NCBI RefSeq assembly: GCF_036248275.1
Contig: NZ_CP109181.1
Span: 3,968,001 to 4,032,000, forward strand
Origin: Streptomyces sp. NBC_01716
GTDB taxonomy: Bacteria; Actinomycetota; Actinomycetes; Streptomycetales; Streptomycetaceae
DNA length: 64,000 nt
Reading direction: 5' to 3'
In this document: positions 36,420 through 45,100 of the stretch, piece by piece
How positions within the stretch are numbered: the first letter of the stretch is position 1
Layout of the letters: each line of letters opens with the position of its first letter
Notes under the pieces: generated by a model
Told to the model about the DNA's origin: nothing
The model's input: the letters and a program-made list of their open reading frames with translations, nothing else
The model's database searches: none
Program-made: the position numbers and the translations under genes

Positions 36420-37240
36420 CAGGTGCGGATGCATGAATATGAGGGGCCAGGAGGGAGTACCCCGAGGTGGCGTCAGCGTGCCACTCGCCGGGGTGCTCCG
36501 CGAGGAGCCGGAGGACCAGATCTTCGAGGTCCAGTGGGATGTCGTGGCGGAATGAGGCGAGGGCCGGAGGCGTACTGGTCCGGTGCGCCAGCATGACGAT
36601 CGCTGGTATCGGGGCGGTGAACGGGGATTCTTCGGTCAGCATGTACAGCAAGCAGCCCGGTGAGTAGAGATCGACACGGTGGTCGACGTGGGAATGGGGA
36701 CCGCCTTTCTGGTCCGGGGCTCGAGAGTGCGGTGCATCGTGCCCTCGCACGGGGCGGTCAGCCGTGCAGGCATGGCGCCGGGCGCGGCCACCAGACTGAA
36801 GTCGATCATCTTCAAGGTGCCGTTGGGCGCCACAGTGACGTTCTGCGGCTTGAGATCCCCTGCACACGAGACGTGCGGCGTGCACGGCGGACAGCCCGGC
36901 GGCGATCTGCGCGCCCACGGCGCCGGTCGCATCCACTGGAAGTGGACCGTGCTCCGACACGAGATCCGCCACAGTTGCTACGCCGGGGACGAACTGCATC
37001 ACGAGGTGCTGCATCGCTTTCCCTTCACCGACGTTGTGCACGGTCGCGACGTGGGAAGGTCAACTCCGGCGAGAACAGCGGTCTCACGCCGGAAGCGCAG
37101 GACGATGCGCTGCCGTTCGTCATCGGAGTCGGGGAGTTCCGGACGAATGACATTGAGGGGGACCGGAGCCTCAGATGCAGGTCGGTGCATTCCCATACCT
37201 CGCACATCTCGCAAGGATCGGCGATGCACTGTCCCCGAGC
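36420..37240 (-). pseudogene. frameshifted Ser/Thr kinase, paralogue of the neighbour
   Basis: Kinase pieces lie in order but in different frames: 'LRFRRETAVLAGV' (around 37110-37070), 'MQFVPGVATVADLVSEHGPLP' region (around 37010), catalytic-loop-like 'AGDLKPQNVTVAPNGTLKMIDFSL' pieces (36870-36800), and 'VDLYSPGCLLYMLTEESPFTA' to 'DLEDLVLRLLAEHPGEWHADA' (36690-36470). At least two frameshifts separate them. The order and the C-lobe resemble the intact kinase at 34655, so this is probably a decayed tandem duplicate or second kinase. It ends about 110 nt before the intact kinase start. Exact ends are uncertain. Confidence 0.7.
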
Positions 37241-37753
37241 CATCCGGGGCCTCCCCAAAGTGTGTTCGTAGCTGGTCCGCCCGGACCATCACGGTGCGTA
37301 CATGGTCGCTGACGATCCTAGGTCAGCACGAGAGGACCTGGTAGCGGACGAGTAAACCGGTTCGAGTCCACCGTGGCCCACCGTCGTAGCAAATGCTTCG
37401 ACCGGCTGCCTCCGGTGGGGGCGCTTCGTCGTCTCCGGGCTTATGTACGTGGGCTGATGTACCAGCACGGCACCGGGAGATGGTCAGGGCGTCGTTCGCG
37501 GGTGCCGGCGGATTCGTGGCGATATTGCATAACGCTTCGCGCCGGCACATCACCGCGCAACCCTCTGTCCGTTATCGCTCGTCGCATCAGCCAGAGCTGT
37601 CTTCTCTTCCGTCCAATCACAGGCCAGCCCCATCCCAGCCCTTCCGTGCGGCACACCAAGGTCAGAAGCGGTCAATCCAATTAGCTCCAGCACAGCCCGT
37701 AAGCACAAGTAATCCCTGTTCAGCGCCCTGTGGTGCTCCAGGGCGCCGTGGAT
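37241..37753. other. gene-free stretch before the tRNA-Gly fragment
   Basis: About 510 bp with no supported coding region; only short overlapping frames occur. A tRNA T-arm-like string near 37359 is discussed under rejected items. This is probably decayed DNA at the end of the defence island. Confidence 0.4.
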
Positions 37754-37797
37754 TCCCAAGCTCAGAGCGCGAGTTCGATTCTCGTCACCCGCTCCAA
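37754..37797 (+). other. 3' half of a tRNA-Gly(TCC), attachment-site remnant
   Basis: The 44 nt match the 3' half of the actinobacterial tRNA-Gly with anticodon TCC: anticodon TCC at 37755-37757, the anticodon-stem 3' strand, variable loop, T-arm with TTCGATT loop, acceptor strand CACCCGC, then T and CCA. The 5' half (acceptor GCGGGTG, D-arm) is absent upstream, so this is not a functional gene. A bare 3' half of a tRNA is the usual footprint of an integrative element that used the tRNA 3' end as attB. It marks a boundary of the defence island. Confidence 0.8.
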
Positions 37798-37802
37798 AGA
37801 AA

Positions 37803-37812
37803 AGCCCCGCGC
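37803..37812 (+). terminator. left arm of a terminator split by the IS30 element
   Basis: AAGCCCCGCG here is the exact reverse complement of CGCGGGGCTT at 39122-39131, immediately beyond the other end of the IS. With the IS removed the arms would form a hairpin right after the tRNA-Gly 3' end, followed by a T-rich CATTGTT, the usual tRNA terminator layout. Confidence 0.65.
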
Positions 37813-37820
37813 CCCTGGCG

Positions 37821-39113
37821 GTTTCTAGGGGTCGTCGCAACAGGTGGTCGTGTTGATCAGGCCGCGATGAGTTTATGCAGGCGTTCGGCTGGGGTTTCCC
37901 AGTCGAGCGTTTTGCGTGGGCGGCCGTTGAGCTGGGCGGCGACGGCGTCGAGGTGCTCGCGGCTGTGGACGGCCAGGTCGGTGCCCTTGGGAAAGTACTG
38001 CCGCAGCAGACCGTTCGTGTTCTCGTTCGGGCCGCGCTGCCAGGGACTGCCCGGATCACAGAAGTAGACGGGGACGTCCGTGGCGGTGCTGAACGAGCGG
38101 TGTTCGGCCGTCTCGGAGCCCTGGTCCCAGGTCAGAGACCGCTTGAGGTGGGCGGGTAGTCGCTGCACGGTCTCCTGGAGGGCGTCGCGGACCTGCTCGG
38201 CGCCCCGGCCGTCAGGCAGGTGCAGGAGCATCACGCAGCGGGTGGCACGCTCGACCAGGGTCCCGATCGCGGACGCGCTGTCCTTGCCGATGATCAGGTC
38301 GCCTTCCCAGTGGCCGGGCACCGCCCGGTCCCCGGCTTCGGCCGGGCGGTCGCTGATCATGACCATCGGCTCGGTGAAGCGGGGCCGGCGGGAGTTGGCC
38401 TGACGGTGGGGCCTGCGGCGGGCACGTCCACTGCGCAGGGCGCCGGCCAGCTCTCGCCGTAGCTCTCCGCGTCCTTGGACGTAGAGGGCCTGGTAGACGG
38501 TTTCGTGGACCACGTGCATCTCCGGCCGGTCGGGGAACTGCCTGCGCAGAGCCTGGCAGATCTGCTCAGGGCTCCACCGCTCGTCCAGGCCCGCCTGTAT
38601 CGCGTCCCGCAGCTCGGGGTTCTGTCCGATCTTCCCGGGCCTGGGGCGGGGCCGGCGGGCATCGGCGCGGGCCTGGGCCGCGTGCGGCCGGTACTGCCCG
38701 TTTCCGGGGTGGCGGTTGCGGCGGACTTCACGGCCGACCGTCGACGGGCTGCGGCCCAGCTCCGCTGCTATCACGCGGATCGTGGCCTTCTCCCGCAGGC
38801 GGTCGGCGATATGGATGCGGTCGGCCTCGCGCAAGTACCGCGAGCACACGGAAGGCGGCTCCACCGCGTTGATCGGTGGAGCCGCCTTCCTGCCGCCGGA
38901 CGGGTTGCGTCCGTATCGCCGGCGTTTCCCGGTCCGCCGGTTGATCCCGACGATCCGGCACGCCTCCGTGTTGCTCACGCCCTGCTCCATGAGCCGGGAG
39001 TATGCCTCCCGCTCACGAGTGAGTTTCTTACGTCCCCGCGGCTGCCGGTCCTCGCGAATCTCGAAGTCCATCCCACCCCTTGAACTGGGGTATTGCAACG
39101 ACCGCTAGAACCC
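37821..39113. mobile_element. IS30-family insertion sequence
   Basis: About 1.29 kb. The terminal inverted repeats are about 37824-37843 and 39091-39110. They match TTCTAG-GGTCGT-GCAA-A with three mismatches and may extend 3 bp further out. A single transposase gene fills the interior. It sits about 25 bp after the tRNA-Gly fragment and separates the two arms of a hairpin. No target duplication can be assigned with confidence; the flanks read CTGGC and CAAGC. Confidence 0.75.
37857..39071 (-). CDS. IS30-family transposase
   Basis: 404 aa from ATG 39071. N-terminal helix-turn-helix region ('YSRLMEQGVSNTEACRIVGI', 'IRVIAAELGRSPSTVGREV'), then the 'DERWSPEQICQALRRQFPD' linker typical of IS30. 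DDE catalytic domain: first D in 'GHWEGDLIIGKD', second in 'LTWDQGSE', and Glu in 'SPWQRGPNENTNGLLRQYFP', all intact. 'TDLAVHSREHLDAVAAQLN' and 'RPRKTLDWETPAE' are the IS30 C-terminal signature. It is uninterrupted, so the element may still move. Confidence 0.95.
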   Translation of the reverse strand: MDFEIREDRQPRGRKKLTREREAYSRLMEQGVSNTEACRIVGINRRTGKRRRYGRNPSGGRKAAPPINAVEPPSVCSRYLREADRIHIADRLREKATIRVIAAELGRSPSTVGREVRRNRHPGNGQYRPHAAQARADARRPRPRPGKIGQNPELRDAIQAGLDERWSPEQICQALRRQFPDRPEMHVVHETVYQALYVQGRGELRRELAGALRSGRARRRPHRQANSRRPRFTEPMVMISDRPAEAGDRAVPGHWEGDLIIGKDSASAIGTLVERATRCVMLLHLPDGRGAEQVRDALQETVQRLPAHLKRSLTWDQGSETAEHRSFSTATDVPVYFCDPGSPWQRGPNENTNGLLRQYFPKGTDLAVHSREHLDAVAAQLNGRPRKTLDWETPAERLHKLIAA

Positions 39114-39121
39114 AAGCCTCG

Positions 39122-39131
39122 CGCGGGGCTT
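39122..39131 (+). terminator. right arm of the IS30-split terminator
   Basis: CGCGGGGCTT, reverse complement of 37803-37812, followed by a CATTGTT stretch. See the left arm entry. Confidence 0.65.
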
Positions 39132-40109
39132 CATTGTTGCCTAGACCCTTTCTCGTCCCACCAGCCCTCCACCAGTCCTTTCTGCTGGCAGAAGTGCCGT
39201 TTTCGGCGACCTTCCGCGCGATGCGCGAGCCTTTCCGCGCCGGACTTCTCGAATGGCGAGACGCATTTCCTGTGAACTGGATCACAGGAGTGTGAGGCGT
39301 TGCGGCATTACGAAGGCAATGCCGCTGCCCGCGAACTCCGCCAAGAGCATGCGGCGGAGACAGGACCGCTGTTGCTGAGCGGTCCCGCCTCGGCCACGCC
39401 GCGACGGACGAGGCCGCCACGACCTCAGCCGGAGTGCTTCCGCGTCTTCGCCTGAGCCCGCTCGGCGGCTTCGCCGCGCTGCTGCCGAACTTCGGCGTCG
39501 ATGGTCTTCGCGAGCTTGCGCTGGTGCTTCGGCGTCGGTCACCATCTCGTAGAGACGTCCTTCGTCACCGGCCAGATACCGGGGGCCGACCCAGAACGCC
39601 TGGGCTCCAGACGGGGTGGACGGTTCGAGCGGGAACTCGGGTTACAGCGGCGCCTCCAAGGCTGGGATTCGGAACTACATACCGCCGACCGGCGGGGGCG
39701 ACGCGGGGGCGGGAATCAGGTCGGCCAACCTGGGATCCTCGACCGCGTCCTCCTAGTCCGAGCAGGGTGTTGGCCTGGCTGATTCGCCCCGGGGACGTAC
39801 CGATCCGCTCAGCAACTGATCTGGCCATGTGCCCAGTTCTGAACGTCGGTACGGCCTCCGTGTTCTGAATCGGAACGGGCCTCGACGGTGATCATCGCCA
39901 AATGCCCTTAGCCAGACTGTGGGTGGCGAATGATCACGGACAGCGCTCCGAGATTATTGGGCCTGGGTTTTCGCCTCGCTGACCTGAGACTCCGGGCATC
40001 GAACTGGCCGGCGGGCCCCGCCGCAACACTTCCCGCCATGTCTGGGGCCACGCCCCCCTGCCCGTCTCACTCTCCGCGCGCGCGGATCATGGTGAGCTAC
40101 CATCCGCGC
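39132..40109. other. ~980 bp of decayed sequence without an intact gene
   Basis: No supported gene. On the minus strand around 39790-39830 a short frame reads 'MARSVAERIGTSPGRISQANTLL', which looks like a helix-turn-helix or plasmid-protein fragment. Around 39500-39560 'DEGRLYEM' and 'AQAREDHRRRS' appear in different frames, which suggests broken reading frames. Together with the flanking tRNA fragments this fits the remains of an old integrative element. Confidence 0.4.
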
Positions 40110-40742
40110 ATGCGCGGACAGTTCACCGGCTGGCCCGAGCAGGCCATGGACGTGTTGTCGCAGCTCCAGGGCGAACCGACCCACGCGACCCGCGAGCGCT
40201 ACCGCGCGGACCGCGAACGCCTGGTCCGGCAGCCGATGATCGCCCTTCTCAACGAGGTCGCGGACACCGACCCCCGGTACGAGGACTTCTCCGTCTGGCA
40301 CTACCGCACCAACTCCTGGTGGTGGCAGCACCAGGGCGCGGTGATCCGGCTCGGCCGCAAGATCGAGATCGGTCTCCGGTTCTCCCTGGACGGCCTGCGG
40401 ATCCAGGGCGCCTGGTGGTACCCCGATCCCGGCCAGGTGGACATGTTCCGCAGAGCCGTGGCCTCCGAGGGGAGCGGCCGCGAACTGTCCGCCATCGTCG
40501 AGGACGTGCGGAAGAAGGGCTACGACATCTCCGGGGACGTGATGAAACGCCCCCCGCGCGGCTATCCGGCAGACCACTCCCGTACGAACCTGCTGCGCCA
40601 CCGTTCGCTGATCGCCGCGCGTCCCCTGGGCTGCGAGGAGTGGCTGCACACCCCCGAGGCGGTCGACCGGGTCCTCTCGGCCGCCGCCGACCTGGACGCC
40701 CTGCTGATGTGGCTGGTCCGCCACGTGAAGCGCGCCGCCTGA
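40110..40742 (+). CDS. DUF2461-family protein
   Basis: 210 aa from ATG 40110; ATG 40089 and an upstream open frame are alternatives without a better site. 'GQFTGWPEQAMDVLSQL', 'TRERYRADRERLVRQPM' and 'DVMKRPPRGYPADH' match the DUF2461/TIGR02453 family, in which 'KxPPRGY' is conserved. Function is unknown. It is soluble and carries no signal peptide. It is flanked by a decayed dehydrogenase, so it is probably an ordinary chromosomal gene. Confidence 0.78.
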   Translation: MRGQFTGWPEQAMDVLSQLQGEPTHATRERYRADRERLVRQPMIALLNEVADTDPRYEDFSVWHYRTNSWWWQHQGAVIRLGRKIEIGLRFSLDGLRIQGAWWYPDPGQVDMFRRAVASEGSGRELSAIVEDVRKKGYDISGDVMKRPPRGYPADHSRTNLLRHRSLIAARPLGCEEWLHTPEAVDRVLSAAADLDALLMWLVRHVKRAA

Positions 40743-40761
40743 CATCGCGAGGGCGCCGCGC

Positions 40762-40940
40762 TCAGAAGGTGATGCGCACCTCCAGCGCCGATCGGTCGTC
40801 CACCGCCCGACAACCGTCCGGCACCTCGGCCAGGGGGCGGCACGGTCGAAGACAGGCCCCGGATCGAGGGCCCCGGAGAGCACATCCGGCAGAAGTGTGG
40901 GAATGCGGGCGCGGACCAGGGCGACACCCCCGCGCAGCGC
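40762..40940 (-). pseudogene. 3' remnant of a zinc-type alcohol dehydrogenase
   Basis: The minus strand encodes 'PLAEVPDGCRAVDDRSALEVRITF' pieces ending in a stop at 40762-40764. In another frame just upstream comes 'ALVRARIPTLLPDVLSGALDPG'. Both match the C-terminal end of zinc-dependent alcohol dehydrogenases of the 'GYRAMDERRAIKV' type. The frame break and missing N-terminal two-thirds show it is dead. Confidence 0.65.
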
Positions 40941-40954
40941 TCCCGGACGGGCGC

Positions 40955-41518
40955 TCAGCGCCTCGTCTCGTACCTGGTCAGGATCACGCCGCCGGGAAGC
41001 GTCCGCGTCTCCACCAGGTTCAGGTTCACCCAGTTGTCCAGCGCGGCGAAGAACGGCGTGCCGCCGCCCACCAGGACCGGCGCGGTGGCCAGCATGTACT
41101 CGTCGATCAGCCCGGCCCGCATGGCCGCCCCGGCGAGCGTCGCGCCGCAGATGTCCATCGGGCCGCCGTCCTCGGCCTTGAGCCGGGTGATCTCGGCGAC
41201 CGCGTCGCCGGTGACCAGGCGGGCGTTCCAGTCGACCTTGTCGATCGTCGAGGAGAACACCACCTTCGACATGTCCCGCCAGCGGCGCGCGTACTCGATC
41301 TCCGCCGGGGTGGCGCCCGGCCGCTGGTCGCCGGTCGGCCAGTGGGAACTCATCCCCTGCCATAGCTTGCGCCCGTACAGCGTCAGGTCGGTCGCCTCCA
41401 ACCGGTCGGACCAGAACTGGAACAGCTCGTCGCTCGGCACGCTCCAGCCGAGGTCGTCGCCGGGCGCGGCGATGTAGCCGTCCAGGGACACGTTCATGCC
41501 GTAGATCAGTTTGCGCAT
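40955..41518 (-). CDS. dihydrofolate-reductase-like protein (RibD C-terminal domain)
   Basis: 187 aa; ATG 41518. The N-terminus 'MRKLIYGMNVSLDGYIAAPGDD' is the classic start of the DHFR/RibD_C family, followed by 'LTLYGRKLWQGM' and the NADPH-loop 'DICGATLAGAAMRAGLIDEY'. 'TPVLVGGGTPFF'-like text (here 'APVLVGGGTPFFAAL') completes the fold. The family are probable NADPH-dependent reductases of unknown substrate. It is common in Streptomyces as a stand-alone gene. Confidence 0.88.
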   Translation of the reverse strand: MRKLIYGMNVSLDGYIAAPGDDLGWSVPSDELFQFWSDRLEATDLTLYGRKLWQGMSSHWPTGDQRPGATPAEIEYARRWRDMSKVVFSSTIDKVDWNARLVTGDAVAEITRLKAEDGGPMDICGATLAGAAMRAGLIDEYMLATAPVLVGGGTPFFAALDNWVNLNLVETRTLPGGVILTRYETRR

Positions 41519-41695
41519 GGCGCCAGCCTTCCGTGAATCGGTCTCACGCGTACAGACCGGCGCGGCGCGGGAAACTCATCGGTGCGCGATCCGGGCTCAC
41601 AGGTAGTCCTCGTGCTCGGTGGTCACCCGGTGCGGACCAAGCACGCGTTCAGGTGAGTCTTCGGAAGATATCGAGCGCCGCGTAGGCTCCTCGCC

Positions 41696-41905
41696 GTGAC
41701 TGACCTCGGCCAGGTGTCCACCGCCACCGAGACCCGTGAACAGGCCGTCCAGCTCGCGCAGTCCCTCGTGCGCGAGCGCCTGGCCGCCGGAGCGCAAATC
41801 ATCGGCCCCGTCACGTCCGTGTTCTGGCACAACGGAGAGTTCGGCGCCGGCGAGGAGTGGCAGCTCCTTATGAAGACCCGCTCCGACCGGTACAGGCGGT
41901 GGTTC
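41696..41905 (+). pseudogene. truncated CutA-like protein
   Basis: From GTG 41696 the frame reads 'MTDLGQVSTATETREQAVQLAQSL' onward, then 'AGAQIIGPVTSVFWHNGEFGAGEEWQLLMKTRSDRY', the first two-thirds of the divalent-ion-tolerance protein CutA1. At about 41905 the family sequence (normally an acidic helix and a 'HPxxxPE' strand) is replaced by unrelated residues. The frame then runs on over the terminator at 41991 to 42301. So the C-terminus is lost by a deletion or insertion junction. Confidence 0.7.
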
Positions 41906-41990
41906 TACCTTGCCTCTCGGACTGATCGTTTTGGGTACGCCTCTGTTCCGCCCCACCGCCGCCCGTGCAACGGCCGTGCTGTCATGCCGA

Positions 41991-42033
41991 CGGCCCCTCC
42001 GGGCGAACGTCAGGGGTTCGCCCGGAGGGGCCG
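41991..42033. terminator. strong 18-bp terminator hairpin
   Basis: Arms 41991-42008 and 42016-42033 are exact 18-bp reverse complements (CGGCCCCTCCGGGCGAAC), 7-nt loop. It lies 88 nt past the stop of the GH92-PAP2 gene and also follows the truncated cutA, so it serves the big minus-strand gene and possibly both directions. Confidence 0.85.
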
Positions 42034-42120
42034 ACCGCCCGTGGTGGTGCACCTCGCGAGGGTCAGCGACCACGGGGCGCGACGGGGCCGGCGGTCACGT
42101 CGTGCCCAGCGCCCTGGAGA

Positions 42121-45100
42121 TCACCTGGGCTCCGTCCACGCCAGCGCCGGCGACCGGAGTCCGGTGCCTCTGATGCCGAACAGACCGGAGGTGGGCCACA
42201 GGCCGGGTCCTGCGATGGCGGCGTCACCGCCGGCACGGCCGTTGCCGCCGGCCGCGACCGGCCGGTCATCGCGGTCCGTGAGCTGGAACCCGACCGTGTA
42301 GGTCCGGGTGACCGAGCCGTTGGCCGAGGTCACCTTGATGGTGCGGGTGGTGAACCGGGACCCGGTCGAGGAGAGGACCGAACTGCCGTCGGTGACCTTG
42401 ACCTGCGCGCCGGACCGCGCCGGTACGGCGGAGAGGGCTGGGATCTTCTTGTTCTTCGGCCAGTCGACGACATACGTGAACACGGCTGGGTCGAACCCGT
42501 CGATCGCGACGCCTCCGACGGTGATCGCCTTGGCGTCGGCGACACTGGCCTCGGTGGCGTCCGAGTAGTTCGTCACCTTGACCGACCCGTCGGCGTTGAC
42601 GACGACGTGCGCCGACATCGCGGCCGCCAGGTTGATGCGCTCCCAGCTCGCTCCGCCGGCCGCGGTGATGTCCAGCGGGGAGCCGGAGTCCGTCGCGGTC
42701 TGCTCGATGATCTGGGTGCGCTGCGCGGTGGTGAGGTCCGGGAAGGCCGTGATCAGCAGGGCCGCCGCGTCGGACGGCGCCTTGAGGGCCTGCCCGGACT
42801 TACCGACCCGGGAGAACCCGTAATCCAGGCGCTGCGTGTACAGGTCGACGTGCTGCGCCGTGCTCAGGCCCGCGTAGGAGTCGCCCTCGCATGCCTTGAG
42901 CGTGTTGCCGTAGCCCTCCTTCTCGCACTGCGCGAGCAGTACGTTCTCCATCTCGGTGTGGGCCTGCGTCAGCAGCTTCGCGAAGTCGGGGTCCGCCCAC
43001 CGGTGCGCGACGGTTGCCTGTCCGGTGATACGGCCGCCCATGACGTCGAGCGGGTAGTGGAACCCAAGGACGACCCGATTGTTCCCGTACTCCGAGGTGC
43101 GGGCGAGGATCGACGGTGCCAGCTCCGGCAGGAGCGTGGCGAGGATGGTCCCCGCTTCGTAGCCGCCGTAGGTATGGCCGCTCGGGTACGAGCCGCTGGT
43201 GGTGAGGCTGCCGTACGAGCCGTCCTGCGACTCGTAGATGTCGCCGCCGTCGCCGACGAGCCCGAGCCGCACGTACGGGCGCAGGTAGCCGTAGTGGTTC
43301 TTCGCCGCGTCGACCTTGTCGAGACTCTTCGTGACGCGGGAGAACAGTGCGCTGGTCTTGGGCAGTTGGCCGCCGTTCAGGGCGTCGCGGTAGATCGGGC
43401 CGAGCCGGGAGCCGAGGCCGTCGGCCATCGTGACGGTGCCGCTGGTGGCCGCGTCGGCCACGGCCCGGTCCACCTCCTTCTGTGTCGCCGCGTTGTTGAC
43501 GCGCACGGCGATCCGGTCGTTCTCGGCGGTGGGCGCGGTGCCGTTCGGCACCTTGGCGTTGGCTCCGAGGACGTCGGAACCGAGGTCCTCGATGCCGTTG
43601 AGCAGGCTGTAGAAGTAGTCGGTCCCGTCGCCGGTGCCCGGCCACTTGTCCGACGCGTACGTGGCGTTGAGCGTGTCGTCCGGGAAGGGGGATGGCTCGT
43701 ACGCCGGGTCGGAGGCGGCCGCCGCAGCGGTCGCCGAGGTGGTCGCCGGGACGGTCGCTGCGGAGTCGTCCGAGGTTCCGGCCAGGGTGACCGCGGTGAC
43801 GGTGGCCGTGTGTGCCTTGGCCTTGCCCGTGGTCGTGAGCAGCGTCGTGCCCGTCGTGGCCGGGACGTGCGCGGTGGTTCCGTCGTCGAGGGCCACGGTG
43901 TAGCCGATGACCGGGAATCCGCCGTCGCCGGCCGCCCGCCAGGTCACGCGGACCCGCTTGCCGTCGGTGATCACACCCGTCACAGCCGGTTTCTGCGGCT
44001 TGCCGCCGCCGGTGACCACGGGTGCCGTGGCGGCGCTCGGGTGGGAGGTGCCGACGGCGTTCACCGCCTGGACGCGTGCCGTGTAGGACCTGCCGGCCCG
44101 CAACCAGGTGAACGTCGTGCTCCGGCTCTCCGGATCGTCGATCTTGATCTGGTGACCGTCGCTGAGGGTGACCCGGTAGCCGGTGACCGCTGAGCCGCCG
44201 GTGTCCGCGGGTGCGGACCAGGCGACGGTCACGCTCGTGCCGGACGAGGTCGCCGACACCGCGTCGGGCGTGGCCGGCACCGTCCTCGGCTTCGTGGTGA
44301 GCGCGGACCGGGCGCGGCGGAGGTCGTCGTACCGGGCGGTGAGCGTCGCGTCCGTGGCCGCGTCGTCGGCGACCGCGGTCTTCGCCGCGGCGAGTGCCGC
44401 GGTGAACGCCTTCCACGAGGCGTCCGTGTAGCGGTCGTCGTGGAGGGCCGACGCGGTGGCGACGAGGTCCTCCAGCTTCAGCCTCGGGAGCGGGATCAGT
44501 TGGCCGGCGGCCAGGCTGAGGCCGCGTGTCTGCGTGTCGACCTCAAGCTGGGTCGCGTCGTCGGCGACGACGAGGGCCCGTGCGGCAGCGAGTTCACGCT
44601 CGTACACGCCGAAGTCGATCGATCCGTAGCGCCCCGCGTCGGCGGAGAGCCCCTCGTACCGCTCGATCGCCTTCCGCAGGGTGGACTTGTCCGTGACGGC
44701 GGGCGTCTCGACGTGGTCGAAGGTGATCCGGCCCAGATTCGCGACGTACGGGTGCGAGGAGTCCGGGTTCGTCGTCAGCCGCAGGTGGACGGCGTGCGTG
44801 CCGGTGATCGCCTTGGGCAGTGTCAGACTCGTCGTCCCTCCTGACGACCACGCGCTTCCCGTGACCGGCAGCGGTACGGTCGCGTACGGCGTGCCGGGGT
44901 CGGCCGCGTCGAAGGAGTCCAGGTAGAGCTGGACGGCGGAGCCGGTGCCGCAGCGGGCGGAGTTGTTGACGTAGGTGATCGTGACGGTGCTCTTCGGGGA
45001 GCTGCCGAAGTCGATGTCCCCGTAGTCGAGCCAGGCTCCGTTGTAGGTACCGCCGAGGTCGGTGGTGGAGCCCGAGCCGGTCCAGCCGACGGGCTCGCTC

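Noticed and set aside
37359..37382. tRNA T-arm-like string (GGTTCGAGTCC ... GTGGCCCA)
   Set aside because: The T-stem does not pair properly and no matching acceptor, D-arm or anticodon arm precedes it. It may be an old fragment but cannot be called a tRNA.
37754..37797. Functional tRNA-Gly gene
   Set aside because: The 5' half is missing, so it cannot fold; treated as an attachment remnant. The same holds for 49373-49408.
39434..39868. Plus-strand open frame of 144 codons
   Set aside because: Composition is arginine/proline-rich without a recognisable motif and no ribosome site; likely chance.
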